A stretch of DNA of 64,000 bases from Sulfurirhabdus autotrophica (GTDB taxonomy: Bacteria > Pseudomonadota > Gammaproteobacteria > Burkholderiales > SMCO01). This document shows positions 57,295-64,000 of the stretch, one piece after another (positions within the stretch are counted from its first letter, which is position 1; every line of letters starts with the position of its first letter). The notes beneath the pieces were generated by a model that searched no databases, was not told where the DNA came from, and was given only the letters and a program-made list of their open reading frames with translations. A program made the translations under genes and the position numbers. The stretch spans positions 62,001 to 126,000 of the forward strand of contig NZ_SMCO01000005.1 in the NCBI RefSeq assembly GCF_004346685.1. Reading direction: 5' to 3'.

Positions 57295-57861
57295 TTACAT
57301 CTTTGGCAATGTTACGCCGTGCTGCCCCTGATATTTACCGCCCCTATCTTTATAGGAGGTTTCGCATACTTCATCCGACTCAAAGAACAACACTTGTGCA
57401 ACGCCTTCATTTGCGTAAATCTTTGCAGGCAAAGGCGTGGTATTGGAAAACTCCAATGTCACATAACCTTCCCACTCAGGTTCAAAGGGTGTCACGTTTA
57501 CAATAATGCCACAACGTGCGTAGGTAGACTTACCCAGGCAAATTGTCAGCACACTACGCGGTATACGGAAATATTCCACCGTACGCGCTAACGCGAAAGA
57601 GTTAGGGGGAATAATGCAGTAATCTGCCACTACTTCGACAAACGAATTCGGGTCGAAGTTCTTTGGGTCAACAATTGTACTGTTGATATTCGTGAAAAGC
57701 TTAAATTCATTCGAACAGCGAATATCATAACCATAACTGGACGTACCATATGAAACGATTCGGCGACCGTCCACTTCCTTGACCTGGTTGGGCTCAAATG
57801 GGTCAATCATGCCATCACTTGCCGCCATGCGGCGTATCCATTTATCCGATTTAATACTCAT
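57295..57861 (-). CDS. dcd: dCTP deaminase
   Basis: Forms dUTP from dCTP to feed ThyA. 188 residues with [45 protein letters not shown] and [22 protein letters not shown], carrying the catalytic Glu. Normal length. Confidence 0.97.
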   Translation of the reverse strand: MSIKSDKWIRRMAASDGMIDPFEPNQVKEVDGRRIVSYGTSSYGYDIRCSNEFKLFTNINSTIVDPKNFDPNSFVEVVADYCIIPPNSFALARTVEYFRIPRSVLTICLGKSTYARCGIIVNVTPFEPEWEGYVTLEFSNTTPLPAKIYANEGVAQVLFFESDEVCETSYKDRGGKYQGQHGVTLPKM

Positions 57862-57880
57862 AGCGCCTGCTTCAATAGAA

Positions 57881-57935
57881 TACGGGGGATAAGCTACGGA
57901 TTTGATTACTCATTATCCATAACCTATCCCCCGTA
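57881..57935. repeat. Nested inverted repeat between apbC and dcd
   Basis: Perfect 11-bp arms TACGGGGGATA / TATCCCCCGTA enclose a second 7-bp stem (TACGGAT/ATCCATA, one mismatch) and a 13-base loop. No U-tract follows on the minus strand, so it is a processing or stability element rather than a terminator. Confidence 0.7.
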
Positions 57936-57942
57936 AAGATTA

Positions 57943-59031
57943 TTACGAGTTCTGAATCACAATATTCGGGAACTTGTTACTGTGATCAACTGATTGTTCA
58001 CCAATTTTCACTGCCACACGACGAGCGATTTCTCGGTAAATTTCACTGATGCGGCTTTCAGGGTTAGCCACAACCGTCGGCTTGCCTGAATCTGTCTGCT
58101 CACGGATCTGAATATCCAGCGGCAACGCACCCAAAAATTCCACATCGTAGTCTTTACACATCTTCGCACCGCCACCTTCACCAAAAATGTGCTCTTCATT
58201 ACCGCACTTGGAACAGATATGGATGCTCATGTTTTCAACGATACCAACAATAGGGATACCGACTTTTTCAAACATTTTTAGTCCCTTACGGGCATCCAGC
58301 AACGCGATATCCTGCGGTGTGGTCACAATCACGGCACCGGTAACAGGCACACGCTGAGCCAGCGTCAGCTGAATATCACCGGTACCAGGAGGCAAGTCCA
58401 CAACCAGATAGTCAAGATCACGCCATTTGGTGTCGTTCAGCAATTGCTCCAGCGCCTGGGTAACCATAGGACCACGCCAAACCATCGGGGTTTCAACATC
58501 GATCAGATAACCGATGGACATGGATTGAATACCATGGCCTTCCATAGGCTCAAGGCTTTTGCCATCTTTGGACTCTGGACGGCCTTCAATGCCCAGCATG
58601 GTAGGCTGGGAAGGACCATAAATGTCCGCATCCAGAATACCCACGCTTGCGCCTTCAGCAGCCAGCGCCAAAGCCAGGTTAACAGCAGTCGTGGATTTAC
58701 CCACGCCACCCTTGCCGGAGGCAACGGCAATCACGTTTTTCACGCCAGGAACCAGCTTTACGCCCTTCTGTACGCTATGTGAAACAATTTTGGAAGAAAT
58801 ATCCACAGCCACGCTACCAATACCTGCTATACCTTTCAGCTTGTCAGACACCTGTTTCTTGATGTCTTCCATGACGCTTTTCGCAGGGTAAGACAAAACG
58901 ATATCCAGGGATACATTGTTGCCATCCACCTTAATATTGCGAGCGGACTTGCTGGAGATAAAATCTTTGTGTGTATTGGGATCAATGATCTCTTTCAAAG
59001 CTGTTTGAACTTGTAGTTCGGAAATTGCCAT
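57943..59031 (-). CDS. apbC: Iron-sulfur cluster carrier protein ApbC/Mrp
   Basis: P-loop scaffold that delivers Fe-S clusters. An N-terminal MIP18-like domain (about 1-90), then the deviant Walker motif GKGGVGKSTTAVNLA, DADIYGPSQPTMLG and the cluster cysteines in CSKCGNEEHIFG. 362 residues. Divergent from metG, a widespread arrangement. Confidence 0.96.
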   Translation of the reverse strand: MAISELQVQTALKEIIDPNTHKDFISSKSARNIKVDGNNVSLDIVLSYPAKSVMEDIKKQVSDKLKGIAGIGSVAVDISSKIVSHSVQKGVKLVPGVKNVIAVASGKGGVGKSTTAVNLALALAAEGASVGILDADIYGPSQPTMLGIEGRPESKDGKSLEPMEGHGIQSMSIGYLIDVETPMVWRGPMVTQALEQLLNDTKWRDLDYLVVDLPPGTGDIQLTLAQRVPVTGAVIVTTPQDIALLDARKGLKMFEKVGIPIVGIVENMSIHICSKCGNEEHIFGEGGGAKMCKDYDVEFLGALPLDIQIREQTDSGKPTVVANPESRISEIYREIARRVAVKIGEQSVDHSNKFPNIVIQNS

Positions 59032-59260
59032 ACCAAAAACTCCTTAACCCATAAAACAGAAATCAAATATGCTAGTTTAAACAATATTTAGGCATACGCA
59101 TACTGTTTGTTTATGCGCATCCTACCTTGACTTTATCCCTATTTATATCATGGATTTGTGACAGAACACCGTACACTCGTTGTACGAAGAATGTTACATG
59201 TCTTTTAGGTTTGGCAGGGATTGCGCTAAAATAGATGTTTTTCCAAATGACCAAGCACCC

Positions 59261-61306
59261 ATGACACGCAAAATTCTGGTTACTTCAGCACTGCCCTACG
59301 CCAACGGCAGCATCCACCTAGGCCATCTGGTTGAATATATCCAGACTGATATATGGGTACGTTTCCAGAAAATGCAAGGGCATGAATGCCATTATGTCTG
59401 CGCGGATGACACCCACGGCACCCCCATCATGCTCCGTGCCCAGGCCGAAAACATCACCCCTGAAGCCTTGATTGATCGCGTACATGGCGAACACCTGGGA
59501 GATTTCACCGGCTTTCATATCAACTTTGACAGCTACTACTCGACCAATTCAGATGAAAACCACGAATTGGCTCAAGGCATTTATCGTAAGCTGCGTGAAG
59601 CTGATCTGATCGAAGTGCGCACAATCGAACAGTTGTACGATCCACAGAAGAATATGTTTCTGCCAGACCGATTTATTAAAGGTGAATGCCCGAAATGCCA
59701 TGCCAAGGATCAATATGGTGATTCCTGCGAATCCTGTGGGACCACTTATTCCCCTACGGATTTAATCAATCCTTATTCAGCCGTGTCTGGTGCTACGCCA
59801 ATCAAAAAAGAATCCGAACATTATTTCTTTAAGCTGGGTGCTTGCGAAGCATTCCTGAAAGAATGGACCCGTGCTGGGCATTTGCAGGAAGAAGCTGCCA
59901 ACAAAATGTCAGAATGGTTTGGCGCCGGCTTGCAGAATTGGGATATTTCACGCGATGCTCCCTATTTCGGTTTCGAAATTCCTGATGCACCGGGCAAGTA
60001 TTTCTACGTCTGGCTAGACGCCCCTGTAGGCTATATGGCCAGTTTCATGCATCTCGCCAAGAATACCGGTCTGAATTTCGATGATTTCTGGAAAGAAGGT
60101 GCAGACACCGAACTTTATCATTTTATCGGTAAAGACATTCTGTATTTCCATGCGCTGTTCTGGCCCGCCATGCTTAAATTTTCTGGCCACCGCACACCCA
60201 CAAATATTTTCGCCCATGGTTTTCTGACAGTGAACGGACTCAAAATGTCCAAATCCCGCGGTACATTTATAACGGCTGACAGTTATTTAAAGCAGGGGTT
60301 GAACCCAGAGTGGCTGCGCTACTATTTTGCCGCCAAGCTGAATTCGACCATGGAAGATATTGACCTCAATCTGGAAGATTTTACCGCCAGGGTTAATAGC
60401 GATCTGGTTGGCAAATACATCAACATCGCCAGTCGATCTGCCGGATTTATTGCAAAACGATTTGATGGAAAACTGAGTTCTGCTGAAGAAAATCCAGCCA
60501 TCAAAGAAATTCAGCTGGGAGCAGAATCCATTGCAACATCCTATGGCAACCGTGAATATGGCAAAGCATTGCGAGATATCATGTTGCTAACAGACAAAGC
60601 CAACCAGTTTGTCGATCAGGAAAAACCCTGGGAATTAGCCAAGCAGGAAGGACAGGAAGTCAGGCTACATCGTGTTTGCTCTGAAGCACTCAACATGTTC
60701 CGCTTGCTGACACTCTACTTGAAACCAGTTATCCCTCATCTAGCAGCACAAGTAGAAGCATTTTTAAAAATCGAACCCATGCAATGGCAGGATGCAAACA
60801 CACTGCTACCGGATGGCCACACTATTAATGCCTATAAGCACCTGATGACACGTGTCGATTCCAAGCAAATTGATGCCATGCTGGAAGCGAACAAACAGAG
60901 CCTGCAAACATCTGCTAAAGCCGAGCCACAATCACCTGCACGGCATGCAGAAAAACAGCAGCATGATATTCCCGCTATTGCCGAAACCATCAGCATTGAT
61001 GATTTCAGCAAAATTGATCTGCGCATTGCCAAAATTGTGCATGCAGAACATGTAGAAGGTGCAGAAAAGCTGTTAAAGCTGACCTTGGATATAGGCTCTG
61101 AGCAACGTACTGTATTTGCTGGTATCAAGTCAGCCTACGACCCAGAAAAATTGATCGGCAGACTTACTGTGATGGTTGCCAATCTTGCGCCACGCAAAAT
61201 GAAATTCGGGCTTTCTGAAGGTATGGTACTGGCTGCAGGGGATGGAAATGGACTATATATTCTGGGACCGGATGATGGGGCACAACCCGGTATGCGGGTG
61301 AAGTAA
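59261..61306 (+). CDS. metG: Methionyl-tRNA synthetase
   Basis: 681 residues: HLGH (the HIGH motif) in [12 protein letters not shown], zinc knuckle [28 protein letters not shown], and a C-terminal tRNA-binding EMAP-like domain (about 575-681, [20 protein letters not shown]). I use the ATG at 59261; an open frame reaches to 59180 but contains a -10-like TAAAAT and no conserved residues. A terminator follows the stop. Confidence 0.97.
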   Translation: MTRKILVTSALPYANGSIHLGHLVEYIQTDIWVRFQKMQGHECHYVCADDTHGTPIMLRAQAENITPEALIDRVHGEHLGDFTGFHINFDSYYSTNSDENHELAQGIYRKLREADLIEVRTIEQLYDPQKNMFLPDRFIKGECPKCHAKDQYGDSCESCGTTYSPTDLINPYSAVSGATPIKKESEHYFFKLGACEAFLKEWTRAGHLQEEAANKMSEWFGAGLQNWDISRDAPYFGFEIPDAPGKYFYVWLDAPVGYMASFMHLAKNTGLNFDDFWKEGADTELYHFIGKDILYFHALFWPAMLKFSGHRTPTNIFAHGFLTVNGLKMSKSRGTFITADSYLKQGLNPEWLRYYFAAKLNSTMEDIDLNLEDFTARVNSDLVGKYINIASRSAGFIAKRFDGKLSSAEENPAIKEIQLGAESIATSYGNREYGKALRDIMLLTDKANQFVDQEKPWELAKQEGQEVRLHRVCSEALNMFRLLTLYLKPVIPHLAAQVEAFLKIEPMQWQDANTLLPDGHTINAYKHLMTRVDSKQIDAMLEANKQSLQTSAKAEPQSPARHAEKQQHDIPAIAETISIDDFSKIDLRIAKIVHAEHVEGAEKLLKLTLDIGSEQRTVFAGIKSAYDPEKLIGRLTVMVANLAPRKMKFGLSEGMVLAAGDGNGLYILGPDDGAQPGMRVK

Positions 61307-61337
61307 AAAAAACGGCAGCCGAAGCTGCCGTTTTTTT
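61307..61337. terminator. Bidirectional terminator after metG
   Basis: ACGGCAGC and GCTGCCGT around CGAA, with A and T runs on either side, between metG and the convergent DsrE-family gene. Confidence 0.92.
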
Positions 61338-61350
61338 ACACAACATTCAA

Positions 61351-61791
61351 TTATGGCTTGATATAAACATAGCCTTCAAAAGCCTGAAGCTTAGCCACTT
61401 CTGCTACGCCAGAAGGAACAATCACCATACCTGGCAACAGCTTGCTTTTATCCAGCTTTCTGGATGTCAGCGTGTTGGCGCATACGTCAAATTGCACGCC
61501 TTTTGCCTGCAACTGTTCCACGTTCACATTGTAAGGATTACCATCCTTATCTGCAGCACCTTCAAAAAGGAAATCCACCCCTTTGCTGTGTGTCACAAAA
61601 ACGAGTTTTGCATCTGGACTCGCATTCAGGTGATTCATAGCGTTTCTCATGGCACCTTTTGCGTCTGCACTGTCATTGACATGGTAAACCACTTTTTCCT
61701 GTTGTTTTGCACCACCTGTTGCGGCACAACCCGTCATACCTGCAAAACCTAACAATGCACCCAATAAAAGCAATATTTTGAACTGTTTCAT
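61351..61791 (-). CDS. DsrE-family lipoprotein
   Basis: 146 residues: signal peptide with lipobox MTGC (Cys22), then a DsrE/DsrF-like fold (KVVYHVNDSADAKGAMRNAMNHLNA-type start and KGVQFDVCANTL, with the family's conserved Cys). DsrE proteins handle persulfide sulfur in the cytoplasm; a lipidated form would face the periplasm. Role inferred from fold only. GGGGA ribosome binding site before the ATG. Confidence 0.85.
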   Translation of the reverse strand: MKQFKILLLLGALLGFAGMTGCAATGGAKQQEKVVYHVNDSADAKGAMRNAMNHLNASPDAKLVFVTHSKGVDFLFEGAADKDGNPYNVNVEQLQAKGVQFDVCANTLTSRKLDKSKLLPGMVIVPSGVAEVAKLQAFEGYVYIKP

Positions 61792-62136
61792 TTCTGTCCC
61801 CTATCTCTCGTAGTTATATATATAAAATTCACACAGCATACTTGCTGATGCCTACACATTGAAGGGTTTTAAATGTTTTGTAAATAGTCCGAAAATACCC
61901 AATATTAGCGTTACATCATATTGATTTATAGAGAAAATAAGACAAAAATGTATACATATCCAATCAAAGGTATTGAATTCAAATTTTTTCCTTTTACAAC
62001 AATTATGTAAACAATTTTACGACGGAAGAGGCGTGCCAATACAACAAATTCCAATTCATTACACTCTGGATCAACTATAATTTTAATGCCATTAAATTAG
62101 CCATTCTATTGCGTTTACATACTTCAGAGGGCACAC
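61792..62136. other. 345-base divergent intergenic region
   Basis: AT-rich, between the DsrE-family gene and acyP. A TATATATATA stretch stands about 20 bases before the DsrE ribosome binding site and may include its -10. No ORF, hairpin or RNA gene was found. Confidence 0.5.
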
Positions 62137-62412
62137 ATGGAGCATACCAAACATCTTCTGCTATTCGGCCGCGTTCAAGGTGTCTTTTTTCGGGAATCTT
62201 TTGCACAAAAAGCAGATGAACTGGGTATAACCGGATGGATACGCAATCTTAGCGATGGATCCCTTGAAGCCACCATTCAGGGAACCGAGGCAAATATTGA
62301 TGAGATGATTAAGTGGGCACGCTCTGGCCCGGAGCTTGCACAAGTGACTCGTATGGAAATAACAGAAGGCAGTGGTCAATTTAATGATTTCAATCGGTTA
62401 CAGACTTTGTAG
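62137..62412 (+). CDS. acyP: Acylphosphatase
   Basis: 91 residues with the catalytic Arg in LLFGRVQGVFFRESF and Asn in GWIRNLSDGSLEATIQG. Hydrolyses carboxyl-phosphate bonds in small molecules. AGAGGGCA precedes the ATG. Followed by a 312-base gap. Confidence 0.96.
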   Translation: MEHTKHLLLFGRVQGVFFRESFAQKADELGITGWIRNLSDGSLEATIQGTEANIDEMIKWARSGPELAQVTRMEITEGSGQFNDFNRLQTL

Positions 62413-62575
62413 TTACATGGCAATTATTTATTGAATTTGATCAGACGTTAGACCACCTCAATGTTTCATAGGTATATTTGTTAAACACCCCTGCAATTGT
62501 ACATTACATCCAGAACTTTCTCATACATCGCACGCCAGCATTTGCGTCTAATCCGTGTTAAATCATACTAATACA

Positions 62576-62604
62576 TTGACATTAATCCACATCAAAACTA
62601 GAAT
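62576..62604 (+). promoter_or_regulatory. Sigma-70 promoter of the acyl carrier protein gene
   Basis: TTGACA (perfect), 17-base spacer, TAGAAT (5/6). The spacer holds TTAATCCACATCAA, one mismatch from an FNR/Anr site. The rest of the 312-base gap from 62413 shows nothing else; the transcript leader would be about 114 bases. Confidence 0.7.
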
Positions 62605-62724
62605 TAGAAGCTTTTCAGAATAGTCTGATATTGCCGTGCAATTTCCCATTTACCCGGAAAGCATGCAAGCATTCATAAAAATTCAATCAATTCATATTGA
62701 AATAGAAGTTGCGGAGTATTCAAG

Positions 62725-62982
62725 ATGTCGCCAGCAGAGTTGGAAGTTGCCCAAATAATAGTCGAGGGACTTAATCTCGAAATAGATCACACAGAAATTG
62801 ATCCGGAACAGCCTATGTACCGAGAAGGTCTTGGGTTAGACTCTATTGACATGCTGGAATTGTCACTGGTCATATCCAAAAAATATGGATTTCAGATCAA
62901 ATCTGACGACCCTGACAATACAACCGTTTTTTCTTCCCTCAGAGCATTAACCCAGGCAATTGAAAAACGCCGTACCAAATAG
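62725..62982 (+). CDS. Acyl carrier protein
   Basis: 85 residues with the phosphopantetheine-binding Ser in GLGLDSIDMLELSLVI. It is unlike the housekeeping AcpP (which carries DSLD and is more acidic) and resembles carrier proteins of aryl-polyene or other secondary lipid clusters. GGAG stands 9 bases before the ATG. No ketosynthase is seen within the window; partners may lie elsewhere. Confidence 0.85.
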   Translation: MSPAELEVAQIIVEGLNLEIDHTEIDPEQPMYREGLGLDSIDMLELSLVISKKYGFQIKSDDPDNTTVFSSLRALTQAIEKRRTK

Positions 62983-63063
62983 GCTGCCATCTTAAAGATG
63001 CGCCAGCCAGCACACGAGTAAATCAAAGATGCTGGCCTTTCTCACCTTAAATCAAATAACAAC

Positions 63064-64000
63064 ATGAGTTCCAGCGCTGCCTCACTAGCTCAAACATCCG
63101 TACATCACACCGAGGCGCTACTTTTTTTTACGCTGTTGCAACTTGCTGTCATTGTCATTTTCAGCCGAATTGGCAATGAAGTGGCATCACGTTTTGCGCA
63201 ATCCAGGGTTGTGGGTGAAATCATTATTGGCATCCTGCTTGGCCCTTCATTGTTTGGCCTGCTTGCGCCAGATCTCTTTAATTATGTGTTTCATTCCAGC
63301 TCTCAGGAGCCCATTACCATGTTGAGTCAGATCGGGCTGATCTTACTCATGTTTCAAATCGGCCTGGAATTTGATTTTTCCCATCTGACCACTTCGAACA
63401 ATCGCAATGCTGTCATCCGTATTGCCGCTGCAGGACTTATTTTTCCTTTCGTCCTGGGTTTTATTTTTGGCTATTATTCAGCCCCCATACTTTCCCCTGG
63501 CGCTGCGCCGATGGCAACTGCACTATTCACTGCCACCGCATTCTCCATCACCGCGTTGCCCATTCTGGGGCGTATCATGATTGAATTCAACATGACACGA
63601 TTGCCACTCGGTGTCATTGCCATCAGCGCTGCGGCCATTAACGATGTCATTGGCTGGCTTTTACTGGCGATTGTCACGGCGCTCGCTGTTTCAAACTTCT
63701 CGATGGAAAATTTCTTCATTACGCTTGTTCAGTTAGTGATGTATATCGTCGTAAGCTGGTGGGTGGTGCGCCCGCTATTGCGCCGCGCCATCCGACATTC
63801 AGTTGTTACCGAACACCGTTTTTCTGCCAATTTGCTGGGCGTGATTATTGCAGCCATATTCTTGTCAGCCATGATGACCTATAAAATCGGCATTTTCGCC
63901 ATTTTTGGCGGTTTCATGATGGGGGTATTGCTCCATGATCAACTGGAAATCGTCAAAGCCTGGCGTAAAAAGGTGGGCGAATTCGTGACCGTTTTTTTTC
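63064..64000 (+). CDS. CPA2-family cation:proton antiporter (C-terminus cut)
   Basis: Kef/CPA2-type antiporter, open from ATG 63064 to the window end (312 codons). Hydrophobic helices with the family patterns EIIIGILLGPSLFGLL, LILLMFQIGLEFDF, FTATAFSITALPILGR and AAAINDVIGWLLLAIVTAL, with the Asp of the ion site. The ACP gene ends 82 bases upstream. Whether a TrkA-N domain follows cannot be seen. Confidence 0.92.
   Translation, partial: MSSSAASLAQTSVHHTEALLFFTLLQLAVIVIFSRIGNEVASRFAQSRVVGEIIIGILLGPSLFGLLAPDLFNYVFHSSSQEPITMLSQIGLILLMFQIGLEFDFSHLTTSNNRNAVIRIAAAGLIFPFVLGFIFGYYSAPILSPGAAPMATALFTATAFSITALPILGRIMIEFNMTRLPLGVIAISAAAINDVIGWLLLAIVTALAVSNFSMENFFITLVQLVMYIVVSWWVVRPLLRRAIRHSVVTEHRFSANLLGVIIAAIFLSAMMTYKIGIFAIFGGFMMGVLLHDQLEIVKAWRKKVGEFVTVFF

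Noticed and set aside
59180-59260. 27-residue N-terminal extension of MetG
   Set aside because: Not conserved and contains promoter-like DNA; the family start [17 protein letters not shown] is at 59261.
1-64000. CRISPR arrays, insertion sequences, tRNA or rRNA genes, prophage
   Set aside because: No regularly spaced repeats, transposase, integrase or cloverleaf-like segment was seen in any gap.

Overview
The window reads as chromosomal DNA of a betaproteobacterium, most likely from the Nitrosomonadales and relatives (sulfur-oxidising, iron-oxidising or methylotrophic lineages). This is inferred from the gene order hflC-hflK-hflX-hfq-der-bamB-yfgM-hisS-ispG-rodZ-pilF-rlmN-ndk, from the pairs accA-tilS, aat-bpt and decarboxylase-dcd-apbC/metG, and from a moderately AT-rich base composition with very AT-rich intergenic stretches. 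I see no rRNA, tRNA, CRISPR array, insertion sequence, prophage or integrase. Both window edges cut genes: hflC at the left and a cation:proton antiporter at the right.

Layout. 1-12.4 kb is a housekeeping block on the minus strand: membrane protease regulators, ribosome and RNA GTPases, Hfq, outer-membrane assembly, histidyl-tRNA synthetase, isoprenoid synthesis, cell shape, type IV pilus assembly, rRNA methylation and nucleotide balance. 12.6-19.3 kb holds a SPOR-domain protein, an unrecognised 236-residue protein, a DctPQM-type TRAP transporter, tilS and accA. 19.7-31.5 kb is a signalling region: a BarA-like membrane protein with receiver and HPt domains but no kinase core, a CheY-like regulator, a LonB-like protease with a UspA-type protein, a Ser/Thr kinase-HDOD-GAF fusion, and a 1212-residue protein joining a long charged helix with 162-bp tandem repeats to an AsmA-like domain.

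31.5-44.6 kb is more accessory. It contains a 1.1-kb AT-rich desert with a paired DnaA-box motif that recurs 8.5 kb away, mtnA with a class II aldolase (probable DHAP shunt for methylthioadenosine), a SnoaL-like/P-loop kinase fusion behind an attenuator-like leader, msrA, a secreted phosphoesterase, a ROK kinase, a small cytochrome c, greB, a 32-residue membrane protein, an AlkA-type glycosylase, a YjfB-like protein, an EAL-HDOD protein and a DUF302-SHOCT pair.

44.8-64 kb carries the N-degron transferases aat and bpt overlapping a group III truncated globin, then a three-gene signalling cassette (multi-PAS histidine kinase, Rcp1-like receiver, REC-PAS-PAS-GGDEF-EAL), thyA-folA, an exported UPF0173 hydrolase, a PLP amino-acid decarboxylase, dcd, apbC, metG, a DsrE-family lipoprotein, an acylphosphatase, an acyl carrier protein and the start of a CPA2 antiporter.

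No single locus is unmistakably a new system. The best candidates for a second look are the leader before the SnoaL-kinase fusion, the repeated DnaA-box pair, the STK-HDOD-GAF/repeat-AsmA neighbourhood, the kinase-less BarA-like protein, the 32-residue membrane protein and the globin coupled to the N-degron transferases.
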